Both the position numbers and the translations under genes were made by a program. The notes beneath the pieces were generated by a model that was given only the letters and a program-made list of their open reading frames with translations, did not search any database and was not told where the DNA came from. This document shows positions 7,297 to 16,222 of a DNA stretch of 64,000 nucleotides, piece by piece. The stretch lies in NCBI GenBank assembly GCA_900547105.1, contig URFL01000006.1:1-64000 (forward strand), given 5' to 3'. The stretch is from an uncultured Oscillospiraceae bacterium. GTDB lineage: Bacteria; Bacillota; Clostridia; Oscillospirales; Acutalibacteraceae. The stretch's first letter is position 1. Each line of letters begins with the position of its first letter.

Positions 7297-9036
7297 GGCA
7301 TATTCCGTCTTATACTGTGTATACAGATCCTGAAACGCCTTATCGTCGGAATTTTTCAGCGTGTTCAGATACTCGTGCGTTTCAAAACTGTCCTTGTGCA
7401 CCTGGATCAGGCACACCGCAATGTTGGAGCAATGATCCGCCACCCGCTCGCAATCGGTCAGAATATCCGCGAACACAAACCCCCACTCGGTGGTGCACGC
7501 GCCGGTTTGCAGCCGTTCGATATGCCGCATCTTCAGCTGCTTTTGCAGCAGATCCACCACCTGCTCCAGCGGCTCCACCTGTGCCGCCAGCTGCAAATTC
7601 CGAGTGTGGAAGGTTTCCACCGCCAGCCGCACCACTTCGCGCACCGCCCGGAACAAACATTGCAGCTCCTGCTGTGCCTGCGGCGAGAACTGGATGTTCT
7701 TGTCCTGCATCTCCTTGGCGGAACGGCACAGGTTGACCGCATGGTCGCTGATGCGTTCAAAATCGCCGATGCAGTGCAGCAGCCGCGTCACCTCATGACT
7801 GTCGGACAAGCTCAGGCTATGGCTGCTGAGCTTCACCAGATAGGTGCCGATCGCGTCCTCGTATTCGTCCGCCTGCTGCTCCCACTGGTTGATGGTATCC
7901 GCGTCCTGCGGACGATAATGCCCCACCATCGACAGCGCCAGATCCAGCGTATCGCGCGACAGATCCGCCATCACCTTGGTGGTGATGCGGCATTGATCCA
8001 GCGCCAGCGACGGCGCCGCCAGCAGCCGCTCATCCAGCAGCGGTTCGGTCTCTTCGCCGCCGCCATCCCGAATGGTCATACACGCCAGTTTTTCCAGCAG
8101 CTTGCTGAACGGGCAGAGCAGCAAGGTGGACAGCAGGTTAAAGGTGGTGTGGATCACCGCCACCGAGGCGGCGGTCACATTTTCGTTGATAAACGAGAAA
8201 TGCAGCACCGCGTTCAAACCGTAAAACACCGTCATCCACACCGCGGTGCCGATAATATTAAAGTACAGATGCACCAGCGCCGCGCGCCGCGCATTTTTGT
8301 TGGCACCGATCGATGACAGCAGCGCCGTCACACAGGTGCCGATGTTCTGCCCCATCACAATGGGGATCGCGGAGGCATAGGTGACGCTGCCGGTCGCAGC
8401 CAGCGCCTGCAAAATACCAACCGATGCGGACGAGCTTTGGATGATGCCGGTCAGCACCGCGCCCGCCAAAACGCCAAGCAGCGGGTTGGAAAACGCCGTC
8501 AGCAGATGGGTGAACTCCGGAATCTCCGCCAGCGGTTTCACCGCCCCCACCATGGTGTCCATCCCGAACACCAAAATGGCGAAGCCCAGCATAATGCCAC
8601 CGATATCCTTTTTGCGCCCGTTGCGGCACGCCATCAGCATCACAATACCGATCACCGCCAGCACCGGTGCAAATACCTGCGGGGTGAAGATCTTCACAAA
8701 CCACTGGTCACTTTCCAAACCGGTGGTGCTCAACAGCCACGCGGTGATGGTGGTGCCGACATTGGCACCCATAATAATGCTGATCGCCTGCGACAGCTGC
8801 ATCAGTCCCGAGTTGACAAACCCCACCACCATCACGGTGGTCGCCGACGAGGACTGGATCACCGCCGTGACGCCGGCGCCCAGCAGCATCCCCTTGACCG
8901 GGTTGGCAGTCAACCTCTCCAGAATGTGTTTGAGCTTACCGCCCGCGTGTTTTTCCAGCCCTTCGCCCATCAGCGTCATGCCGTACAAAAACACCGCCAA
9001 GCCGCCCAGCATTGTCAAAACATTGAAAAAAGACAT
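7288..9036 (-). CDS. Na+/phosphate symporter family protein with C-terminal PhoU-like domain
   Basis: A 582-residue protein of the NptA/PNaS family. The membrane half (about 1-310) contains the two inverted repeats, each with the signature Q-S-S-S-A (VIQSSSATTVM at about 60 and IIQSSSASVGI at about 200). The C-terminal 230 residues form a helical PhoU-like domain. The family imports inorganic phosphate with sodium. The start follows GAGGGAGG. It sits directly upstream of an OmpR-type two-component system and downstream of an 11-bp repeat array resembling a Pho box, indicating induction by phosphate limitation. Confidence 0.88.
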   Translation of the reverse strand: MSFFNVLTMLGGLAVFLYGMTLMGEGLEKHAGGKLKHILERLTANPVKGMLLGAGVTAVIQSSSATTVMVVGFVNSGLMQLSQAISIIMGANVGTTITAWLLSTTGLESDQWFVKIFTPQVFAPVLAVIGIVMLMACRNGRKKDIGGIMLGFAILVFGMDTMVGAVKPLAEIPEFTHLLTAFSNPLLGVLAGAVLTGIIQSSSASVGILQALAATGSVTYASAIPIVMGQNIGTCVTALLSSIGANKNARRAALVHLYFNIIGTAVWMTVFYGLNAVLHFSFINENVTAASVAVIHTTFNLLSTLLLCPFSKLLEKLACMTIRDGGGEETEPLLDERLLAAPSLALDQCRITTKVMADLSRDTLDLALSMVGHYRPQDADTINQWEQQADEYEDAIGTYLVKLSSHSLSLSDSHEVTRLLHCIGDFERISDHAVNLCRSAKEMQDKNIQFSPQAQQELQCLFRAVREVVRLAVETFHTRNLQLAAQVEPLEQVVDLLQKQLKMRHIERLQTGACTTEWGFVFADILTDCERVADHCSNIAVCLIQVHKDSFETHEYLNTLKNSDDKAFQDLYTQYKTEYALP

Positions 9037-9085
9037 ACGATATCCTCCCTCGAAATCTCCGTCTACCTGTATGCTAACGGCGCAC

Positions 9086-9125
9086 GGTAAAATCGAGCAG
9101 GGGCTTTATGTAAAATCCGTGTAAA
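9086..9125 (-). promoter_or_regulatory. Pho-box-like direct repeats upstream of the phosphate symporter
   Basis: On the minus strand, TCGATTTTACA and CGGATTTTACA are immediately adjacent (TTTACA at 9125-9120 and 9114-9109, 11-base period), and TCGATTTTACC follows two turns later (TTTACC at 9091-9086). TT(A/T)ACA repeats with an 11-base period are the Bacillus PhoP box. Binding by the adjacent response regulator is inferred. Confidence 0.55.
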
Positions 9126-9162
9126 ATCGACCAAATTCTACTTTACACAACTTTTCGGGTAC

Positions 9163-9196
9163 AAAAAAAGCGACGCCGATCGGCGTCGCTTTTTTA
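9163..9196 (-). terminator. ftsZ terminator
   Basis: AAAAAAAGCGACGCCGAT continues directly into its complement ending in GCTTTTTT, a compact stem with U-tracts on both strands. It lies just after the ftsZ stop at 9205. Confidence 0.85.
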
Positions 9197-9204
9197 TAAA
9201 CGAA

Positions 9205-10308
9205 TCAGAAATCGTTGTTGGAACGGTTGCGATGGAACATCGCGTCCAAATCCTTGTAGGTGTCGTCCAGGCTGGAATCCGCATTGATGGAATTGATGAA
9301 ATCCAAGCCCAGATTCTCCGTGCCATCGCTCGCCTGCGTAGCCGGATCGTCTTTGGACATCACACCGGTCGAGATCATGGTGATGCGCATGGTGTCGTCC
9401 ATCGTATCGTCGAAGGTAACACCCCAGATCACGTTCGCGTCCGGATGCGCCGCATCGGTGATGATCGCCGAAGCGGTCTCCGCGTCCTCCAGATCGATAT
9501 CCGGCGAGGCGGTAATGTTGATGATAACGCCCTTGGCGCCGTTGATCGAGGTTTCCAACAGCGGGCTGGTGATAGCAGCCTTGGCGGCCTCCTGCGCTTT
9601 GTCTTTACCCGACGCCGTGCCCACGCCCATGTGCGCGTAGCCCGCGTCCTTCATAACCGAGGTCACATCCGCGAAGTCCAAGTTGATATAAGCATCGGTC
9701 TGGATCAGCTCGGAAATGCTCTGTACCGCCTGGCGCAGCACATCGTCCGCCACTTCAAACGCGTTAGCGAGGGTAATGCGCTGCTCGCTGACCATTTTCA
9801 GCCGCTCGTTGGGGATAACCACCAAGCTGTCCACATGCTCACGCAGCGCCGCAATACCGGCCTCCGCCTGCGCCATGCGTTTTTTGCCCTCAAAGGCGAA
9901 CGGTTTGGTCACGATACCGACGGTCAAAATGCCCAGCTCGCGGGCGATAGCCGCCACAACCGGAGCCGCGCCCGTACCGGTGCCGCCGCCCATACCGGCG
10001 GTGATAAACACCATGTCGGTGCCGCGCAGCGCCGCCGTGATTTCTTCAGTGCTTTCTTCCGCGGCGCGCTGACCCTTATCGGGGTTGGCGCCGGCGCCCA
10101 TACCATGGGTCAATTTTTCACCGATCTGGAGTTTTTGGTCGGCCTGCGAATTCACCAGAGCCGGATGATCGGTGTTCAACGCGATGAACTGCACGCCCTT
10201 CACGCCGGCACGCACCATGCGGTTTACGGCATTTCCGCCGCCGCCGCCGACACCAATAACTTTAATCTGCACGAAATCTTCCGCTTCGTTATCATACTCG
10301 AATGGCAT
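9205..10308 (-). CDS. ftsZ: FtsZ, tubulin-like cell division GTPase
   Basis: A 367-residue protein with the nucleotide-binding glycine segment [13 protein letters not shown] near residue 20, the tubulin signature [10 protein letters not shown] near 105 and the T7 region NLDFADV. The last residues, [10 protein letters not shown], resemble the FtsZ C-terminal peptide DIPTFLRNR that binds FtsA, SepF and ZapA partners, and are joined by a short acidic linker. FtsZ polymerises into the Z-ring at midcell. AAGGAGG precedes the ATG. It is the last gene of the dcw cluster, with its own promoter at 10387-10415; ftsA, which normally precedes it, is absent. Confidence 0.97.
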   Translation of the reverse strand: MPFEYDNEAEDFVQIKVIGVGGGGGNAVNRMVRAGVKGVQFIALNTDHPALVNSQADQKLQIGEKLTHGMGAGANPDKGQRAAEESTEEITAALRGTDMVFITAGMGGGTGTGAAPVVAAIARELGILTVGIVTKPFAFEGKKRMAQAEAGIAALREHVDSLVVIPNERLKMVSEQRITLANAFEVADDVLRQAVQSISELIQTDAYINLDFADVTSVMKDAGYAHMGVGTASGKDKAQEAAKAAITSPLLETSINGAKGVIINITASPDIDLEDAETASAIITDAAHPDANVIWGVTFDDTMDDTMRITMISTGVMSKDDPATQASDGTENLGLDFINSINADSSLDDTYKDLDAMFHRNRSNNDF

Positions 10309-10386
10309 GAGACATCCTCCTTAAGTCTATAAATTTCCATAAAGCCGCATCCAATTCGACTTACATGCAATCGTTTCCGTTTTCTT

Positions 10387-10415
10387 ATTCTATCATGTGT
10401 ACAAAAGAATTTCAA
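10387..10415 (-). promoter_or_regulatory. ftsZ-proximal promoter
   Basis: TTGAAA (10415-10410), 17 bases, TAGAAT (10392-10387) on the minus strand, in the AT-rich gap between ftsQ and ftsZ. It would let ftsZ be transcribed independently of the long wall-synthesis operon. Confidence 0.7.
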
Positions 10416-10503
10416 CCGTTTCCCGACAAGAAAATGCAAAACTTTTTGAATTTTTTTCGACGAAATTTCAAAGTTTTTTCTTTTATTCGGGGAAAAACCG
10501 CGG

Positions 10504-11382
10504 TCATCCCTTCTTTTTTGTGGTACCGGTGGTCGCCCCGGCAGCCTTGGTGGTCACCAGCCCCTCCGGCCGGAACACAATGCGCTTATCCTGCACCGTG
10601 TTGTCGGAATAGTCGCGCACATTCAGCGTGCCGCGGGCGGTGTTGCCGTGGTCCTTTTGTATTTTGGGCAGCGTGGCGGCGATCACCGCCAGCTTATGCT
10701 CCATATTCTGGTCGTTGCCCAGCAAAAAGGTGATCTGGTTTTTCCAGTTCACCTGAATATCCGTTTTGTCGGTCATGTTGATCTCGGTCAAGCCCTCCAA
10801 TCCGTGGCTCTTCATCCCCGCGATCAGTGCATTCGCGATCTTCAGCCCGCGATCATCCAGCACCTGTTCCCCCACCTTGGTTTTCTTGGAGGTGGTGCCT
10901 TTCAAATGCAGATACCGCATCGGTTTGTCGGTGTTGGCTTTCCACGCCTCTAGCCCGCGGCCGGTGGTGCTCACCAGCATCCATTGATCTCCGATCGCGA
11001 TCACGCCCAGCGGCGTGGCTTCCTCAATTTTGATGCGGATGGTATCCATCGACTGCTTGTTGTCCACCGTCACCGTTTCGGCGTAGGCAAAAGCGCTGCG
11101 GATATTCTCGGCGGCCTGTTGTTTATCCACCGAAAACACACTGTCGCCAATGCGGATGCCGCTTTTGCCGATAATAGATTCCTCTTTGTAGCGGGTGTTG
11201 CCCTCCACCACGATTTTCTTCACACCGAACAGCGCCGTGCGGTCGCTGGTGGTGCGGGTGGACGGGGTGGACAAAAACAGCACCAGATTGGCGCCGATCA
11301 TCACCAGAATCGCCACCGCCAGCGTCACCGCCAGCTGCGCGCGCGTCATCGGTTTTTTGGTTGTACCCGCTTGTTTTGCCAT
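10504..11382 (-). CDS. ftsQ: FtsQ/DivIB, divisome membrane protein
   Basis: A 292-residue bitopic protein: short basic cytoplasmic tail, one transmembrane helix at about 17-38, then an extracellular POTRA domain opening with FGVKKIVVEGNTRYKEESI and a beta domain, ending in a low-complexity AATTGTTKKKG tail. DivIB/FtsQ links FtsL/FtsB and the septal synthase FtsW-FtsI. Its place between murA and ftsZ matches the dcw order in Firmicutes. Sequence conservation in the family is low, so the call rests on topology, POTRA pattern and context. Confidence 0.88.
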   Translation of the reverse strand: MAKQAGTTKKPMTRAQLAVTLAVAILVMIGANLVLFLSTPSTRTTSDRTALFGVKKIVVEGNTRYKEESIIGKSGIRIGDSVFSVDKQQAAENIRSAFAYAETVTVDNKQSMDTIRIKIEEATPLGVIAIGDQWMLVSTTGRGLEAWKANTDKPMRYLHLKGTTSKKTKVGEQVLDDRGLKIANALIAGMKSHGLEGLTEINMTDKTDIQVNWKNQITFLLGNDQNMEHKLAVIAATLPKIQKDHGNTARGTLNVRDYSDNTVQDKRIVFRPEGLVTTKAAGATTGTTKKKG

Positions 11383-11420
11383 GCCTGTTTCGTTCCCTTC
11401 CGCCGCCGAGGCAGCGTATG

Positions 11421-12680
11421 TTATACCGGCGTGCGGCGAATGCTTGCTCCCGCCGCCGCCAAGCTGTCTGTCAATTGTTCATATCCGCGATCCAAATGAT
11501 GCAATCCGGTAATGGTGGTTTCGCCGGTCGCCGCCAGCGCCGCCACCACCAGCGCCGCCCCGCCGCGCAGATCGGTACATTCCACCGGCGCGCCGGACAG
11601 GCGGGGCACCCCCTCGACCACGGCGACGCGCCCCTCTACCTTGATGCGCGCCCCCAGCCGGGTCAGCTCCCCGACATGCTTGTATCGGCTTTCAAATATG
11701 TTTTCGATAAACACGCTGGTGCCCTCTGCCACACACGCCATCGCCATCACCGGTGCTTGTGCATCGGTGGGAAAGCCGGGATACGGCATGGTGCGCACCG
11801 TTTTGATACGCCGCAGCCGCGGCGGCGCGCTGATCAGCACATCGTCGTCCCACACCGACACGCGGCAGCCCGCTTCCTCAAACGCGGGCAGCACCGCCGC
11901 CAGATGCCGGGGCTGGATCTTCTGCAGCACCAGCGACCCGCCGGTCACGGCGGCCGCCGCCATATAGGTGGCGGCTTCGATCCGGTCGGGAATCACCGCG
12001 TGGCCGCATCCGGTCAGATGCTCCACCCCCTCGATGAGAACGGTGCCCTCGCCCGCACCGGTAATGCGCGCGCCGCAGCGGGTCAGATACGCGCACAAGT
12101 CCACAATTTCCGGCTCGCGCGCCGCGTTGATGATGGTGGTGGTACCGCGCGCGGTCACCGCCGCCAGCAGGATGTTCTCGGTCGCTCCCACACTGGGGAA
12201 CGACAGGGTGATCGCCGCCCCGCGCAGCCCTTCCGGCGCCGCGCAATGCAGGTGACCGCCCTCCTCCTCAATGGTGACCCCCATCTGCCGCAGCGCGGCG
12301 AGATGCAGATCAATGGGACGCGGTCCCAGCTCGCACCCGCCGGGGAACGACAGGTCCGCGCCGCCCATGCGTGCCACCATCGCCCCCAAAAACACAATAG
12401 ATGACCGCATTTCGCGCATCAGATGATCCGGCACATCCTGCCGACACAGCCCGGCGGTATCCACCGTCATGCTGTGCCGGTCATATGCCACCCGGCAACC
12501 CAGCCAGCGCAGGATCTCGACCGAAGCGCGCACATCCGCCAGATCGGGGCAGTTGTCGATCCGGCTTTCGCCGTCCGCCAGCAGCGTCGCCGCCAACACC
12601 GGCAGCGCGCTGTTTTTTGCCCCATGGATCGGTACCGCCCCGCTCAAACGGCGCAGCCCCTCCACCATCAGCTTTTCCAT
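11421..12680 (-). CDS. murA: MurA, UDP-N-acetylglucosamine 1-carboxyvinyltransferase
   Basis: A 419-residue enzyme of standard length that transfers enolpyruvate from PEP to UDP-GlcNAc, the first committed step of peptidoglycan synthesis. The N-terminus (GAKNSALPVLAATLL) and the active-site loop PGGCELGPRPIDLHL, containing the fosfomycin-target cysteine, are clear. The ATG at 12680 is preferred because MEKLMVEG is the usual family start; the frame is open upstream to 12743. Gram-positives commonly have two MurA paralogues; this is the dcw-linked one. Confidence 0.96.
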   Translation of the reverse strand: MEKLMVEGLRRLSGAVPIHGAKNSALPVLAATLLADGESRIDNCPDLADVRASVEILRWLGCRVAYDRHSMTVDTAGLCRQDVPDHLMREMRSSIVFLGAMVARMGGADLSFPGGCELGPRPIDLHLAALRQMGVTIEEEGGHLHCAAPEGLRGAAITLSFPSVGATENILLAAVTARGTTTIINAAREPEIVDLCAYLTRCGARITGAGEGTVLIEGVEHLTGCGHAVIPDRIEAATYMAAAAVTGGSLVLQKIQPRHLAAVLPAFEEAGCRVSVWDDDVLISAPPRLRRIKTVRTMPYPGFPTDAQAPVMAMACVAEGTSVFIENIFESRYKHVGELTRLGARIKVEGRVAVVEGVPRLSGAPVECTDLRGGAALVVAALAATGETTITGLHHLDRGYEQLTDSLAAAGASIRRTPV

Positions 12681-12763
12681 ATATCCACACACCCCTTTTT
12701 CGCGTATCGCGTCATTTTGATACGCCATTCTATGCAAAATCAAGGGGTTGTGTGCGAAATCGT

Positions 12764-13891
12764 CTAGTTTTTCGCGCGTTGCAGCGTTTCTTCAATCACC
12801 GCATAAATGCGATCGGACGCATCCAAAATCGCGGCGGCACGGGCGTTTTCGCCCATCTGGCGCAGCTTTTCGGGCGTGTCCATCAGCCCGCACAGCGCCT
12901 CCCACAACGTGTCGCCGCTCAAATCTTTTTCTTCAATACACACCGCCGCGCCTTTGTCCACCAACGCCATCGCGTTGTGGTACTGGTGATTTTCCGCCAC
13001 ATAAGGCGAGGGGATCAGGATGGACGGTTTGCCCGCCGCCGGCAGCTCGCTCAGCGTCATCGCGCCGCAGCGACAAATCACCAGATCCGCCGCCGCCATG
13101 CACCGCGGCATATCGTCAATATAATCGCGCACCCAAATGCCGTCCGCGCGGGGGGACATTCCCCGCTGTTGCATCTGGTCGCAAAAATCCGCAAACGCAC
13201 CCTTGCCGGTGGCATGAATATGCTGCACATGCCCCGCCTCGGCGCTTTTTTGCAGCACCTCCAGCATCGCTTCGTTGATGTGGCGGGCGCCCAGGCTGCC
13301 GCCAAAGGACAGCACCATCGGGCGGTTATCCAGCCCCAGCTCCTGCCGCGCCTTTTCCCGATCCGGCGCCAAAAAGCCCGGACGCAGCGGGTTGCCGGTA
13401 ATCACCACCCGCACATCCGGCGGCAGATATTTGCGCGCCGCATCGCTGGCGATCATGGTCGCCGCCGCGTATTTGGCAAGCATCTTCACCGTCACGCCCG
13501 GCAGCGCGTTGGATTCGTGCGTCAACACCGGCACACCCATTTTGGCGGCTTTACGCAGCACCGGCCCGCTCACATAACCGCCGGTGCCGATGGCAATATC
13601 CGGCGCAAAATCGCGGATAATGCGTCCCGCCTCCACCCCGGAGGTGACGGCGTGCACCGCCGCGCCGATGTTGCGACCGATGTTTTTGACACTCAACCGC
13701 CGCTGAAATCCGCGCACATCCACCGTTTTGATCGGATAGCCGGCTTGCGGTACCAGCGTGGTTTCCATCCGCCCTTTGGCGCCCACAAACAAAATCTCGG
13801 CGTCGGGCTGTTCTGCTTTTATCTTGTCCGCGATGGCGAGCGCCGGGTTGATATGCCCCGCGGTACCACCGCCTGTCATCAATACACGCAT
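12764..13891 (-). CDS. murG: MurG, lipid II-forming N-acetylglucosaminyltransferase
   Basis: A 375-residue peripheral membrane GT28 enzyme adding GlcNAc to lipid I. The glycine-rich N-terminal loop MTGGGTAGHINPALAIA, the TGNPLR segment, and the C-terminal UDP-binding region with CRCGAMTLSELPAAGKPSILIP identify it. The ATG at 13891 is preceded by GGAGGG. It lies between ftsW and murA in the same direction. Confidence 0.96.
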   Translation of the reverse strand: MRVLMTGGGTAGHINPALAIADKIKAEQPDAEILFVGAKGRMETTLVPQAGYPIKTVDVRGFQRRLSVKNIGRNIGAAVHAVTSGVEAGRIIRDFAPDIAIGTGGYVSGPVLRKAAKMGVPVLTHESNALPGVTVKMLAKYAAATMIASDAARKYLPPDVRVVITGNPLRPGFLAPDREKARQELGLDNRPMVLSFGGSLGARHINEAMLEVLQKSAEAGHVQHIHATGKGAFADFCDQMQQRGMSPRADGIWVRDYIDDMPRCMAAADLVICRCGAMTLSELPAAGKPSILIPSPYVAENHQYHNAMALVDKGAAVCIEEKDLSGDTLWEALCGLMDTPEKLRQMGENARAAAILDASDRIYAVIEETLQRAKN

Positions 13892-13916
13892 TCGTGTTCC
13901 CTCCTGCTGCCGGTGT

Positions 13917-15098
13917 TTACGACTGTCCGGATGCATCCCGGCTTTGGCGGGATACCGCCAGCACCACGCCCATCTGGAACAGCAGCATCACCAGCGATGT
14001 ACCGCCGTAGCTGAAGAACGGCAGGCTGATACCGGTGTTGGGCATGGTGTTGGTCACCACCGCCATATTCAGTAACGCCTGCACGCCGATCTGCGATGTC
14101 AGACCGATCGCCAGCATCGATCCGAACTTATCCTTGGCGCGCATACCGATCACAAAGCCGCGCCACACCAGCAGCGCAAACAAACCGATCACCAGCACTG
14201 CGCCGACCAATCCCAGCTCCTCACAAATCACCGAGAAAATAAAGTCGTTGTGCGGTTCCGGCAAAAACAGGTGCTTTTGCCGCCCGTTGCCAAGCCCGGT
14301 GCCCATCAATCCGCCGGAGCCGATCGCATACAGCGACTGCACCGTCTGCCACGCGTCGCCGCCGGGGTCTTTCGCTTCCACCCCCAGCGGGTCCTGCCAT
14401 ACCGCGATGCGGTCCTGTTCGTATCCGACCACAAAAATCATCACAAACACGGCGGCCGCGCCCAGCAGCACCAGTCCGCCCAGATACGCTTTGCGGGTGC
14501 CGCCCACATACATCATAATCAGTCCGATGGACAGCAGCAAAATGGTACCGGACAGGTGCGGTTCGATAAAGACCAACCCGCACACCACGCCTAAGATCAC
14601 CAGAAACGGTAAAAATCCGCCGGTGAAGGTGTTCATCTTCTTATGATTAAGCGATATGAGGTGTGCAAACAGCAAAATCAGCGCAAACTTCGCCACCTCG
14701 GACGGCTGGAACTGCACCCCGCCGAACCGGATCCAGCGGTGCACCTCGTTTTCGGCGGGCAGCGCCCGCACGATCAACAGCAAGATCACCGCCACGCCCA
14801 TCAACGGCACCGCAAATTTGTGCCAGTGCTCATAGTCAAAGCAGGACACGATCAGCATAATCACCAACCCGGCGATCGCGAATTCCACCTGCTTGCGGAT
14901 GTAAAAATAGCTGTCTTTGTTATTCCATTTATACGCATATGCGTAGCTGGCGGAATACAAACAAATCAGTCCCACCGCCAAAACCAGCAGCAGGATGATG
15001 AAAAACGGCATATCAAAGCCGCCCTTGGTATACAGCAGCCCCCGCCGCCTTTTCCTGATGGTCGCAGAGCCCTGCATCGTCTGCGAGGAAGCCGCCAT
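13917..15098 (-). CDS. ftsW: FtsW, SEDS-family septal peptidoglycan polymerase
   Basis: A 393-residue SEDS protein with about ten transmembrane helices. Recognisable are the early S-A-S-Y membrane segment, the HKKMNTF loop, the conserved region YAIGSGGLMGTGLGNGRQKHLFLPEPHNDFIF (quoted in part: LPEPHNDFIFSVICEELG) and the late NTGISLPFFSYGGTS motif. It polymerises lipid II together with the class B PBP encoded upstream. The start at 15098 was chosen because the preceding 53 codons of the open frame overlap the end of mraY and have no membrane character. Confidence 0.95.
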   Translation of the reverse strand: MAASSQTMQGSATIRKRRRGLLYTKGGFDMPFFIILLLVLAVGLICLYSASYAYAYKWNNKDSYFYIRKQVEFAIAGLVIMLIVSCFDYEHWHKFAVPLMGVAVILLLIVRALPAENEVHRWIRFGGVQFQPSEVAKFALILLFAHLISLNHKKMNTFTGGFLPFLVILGVVCGLVFIEPHLSGTILLLSIGLIMMYVGGTRKAYLGGLVLLGAAAVFVMIFVVGYEQDRIAVWQDPLGVEAKDPGGDAWQTVQSLYAIGSGGLMGTGLGNGRQKHLFLPEPHNDFIFSVICEELGLVGAVLVIGLFALLVWRGFVIGMRAKDKFGSMLAIGLTSQIGVQALLNMAVVTNTMPNTGISLPFFSYGGTSLVMLLFQMGVVLAVSRQSRDASGQS

Positions 15099-15169
15099 AA
15101 GCGCCCCGTCCTTTCCCGACGGTCTTTGCCGCCTTTTTCTATATCGTAGTCTGCGGGAAACCCCGCTTT

Positions 15170-16219
15170 TTATGCGTAAATCAACAGCAGCACCGCTCCG
15201 GCGCAGCCCACCAGCGTGATAAACGAGAACACGCCCACCACCTTGTTTTCGCTCCAACCGGACAACTCAAAGTGATGGTGCAGCGGGCTCATCTTGAACA
15301 GCCGCTTGCCGTGGGTCAGCTTGAAATAGCTCACCTGCAAAATCACCGACAGCGTTTCCGCGATGTAGATGATCCCCACCGGAATCAGCAGCAGCGGGCA
15401 TTCCATGCCGAACGCCAGCGCACACAGCACCCCGCCGATAAACAGCGACCCGGTATCGCCCATAAACACCTTGGCGGGATGCAGATTATACAGCAAAAAG
15501 CCGATCAGTCCGCCGGCCAGCGCCGCCGCCACCACACCGAGCCCGAAATAATGCTCGCCGCGGGTGACTCCCACCACGGCAGCCACCACAAAGAACAGCG
15601 CGGTGATCACGCTGACCGAACCGCACAACCCGTCCACACCGTCGGTCAGATTGGTGGAGTTGGAAACCCCCACCACCACGAACAGGCAAAACGGGAAGAA
15701 CCAAAGTCCCATATCAATGCGTCCCAAAAACGGCACCCACATATGCGGATGACCGCCCTCGGACCAAAACAGCGCAATCGCATATGCCATGGCAACCAGC
15801 AGCTGCAAAAACAGCTTTTGCCGCTCGGTCAGTCCCAAATTGCGCTTTTTCACCACTTTGATATAATCGTCCAAAAAGCCGATCAAGCCGCAGCCGATCG
15901 CCAGCGCGATACCGCTGTAAAACCGGGTCATCGCCACGGCGCTGCCGGTCAGCATCCGCATTTGCGGACGGTCAAAAAACGCCGTTTGGCACACCACCGC
16001 CGTCACCACAATGGCGACCAGCCATCCAAGGATGAACACAATACCGCCCATGGTGGGGGTGCCCTGTTTATTCTTGTGCCAGGAGGGACCGATGTCCCGA
16101 ATGGTCTGGCCGAATTTCAGTTTGTGCAGCAGCGGGATCAACCGCCGTCCGGCAAGTGCCGTGATCAAAAACGAGCCGAACCCCGCCAAGGCCAGCGCCG
16201 TCATGGCCGCCATACTCAT
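15170..16219 (-). CDS. mraY: MraY, phospho-MurNAc-pentapeptide transferase
   Basis: A 349-residue integral membrane enzyme that joins UDP-MurNAc-pentapeptide to undecaprenyl phosphate, giving lipid I. Family motifs include GTPTMGG, the acidic FLDDYIK, NLTDGVDGL and the histidine loop SPLHHHFELSGW near the C-terminus. It is followed directly by ftsW; murD, which normally lies between, is missing. It starts four bases after the murE stop, indicating coupled translation. Confidence 0.97.
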   Translation of the reverse strand: MSMAAMTALALAGFGSFLITALAGRRLIPLLHKLKFGQTIRDIGPSWHKNKQGTPTMGGIVFILGWLVAIVVTAVVCQTAFFDRPQMRMLTGSAVAMTRFYSGIALAIGCGLIGFLDDYIKVVKKRNLGLTERQKLFLQLLVAMAYAIALFWSEGGHPHMWVPFLGRIDMGLWFFPFCLFVVVGVSNSTNLTDGVDGLCGSVSVITALFFVVAAVVGVTRGEHYFGLGVVAAALAGGLIGFLLYNLHPAKVFMGDTGSLFIGGVLCALAFGMECPLLLIPVGIIYIAETLSVILQVSYFKLTHGKRLFKMSPLHHHFELSGWSENKVVGVFSFITLVGCAGAVLLLIYA

Positions 16220-16222
16220 GCT

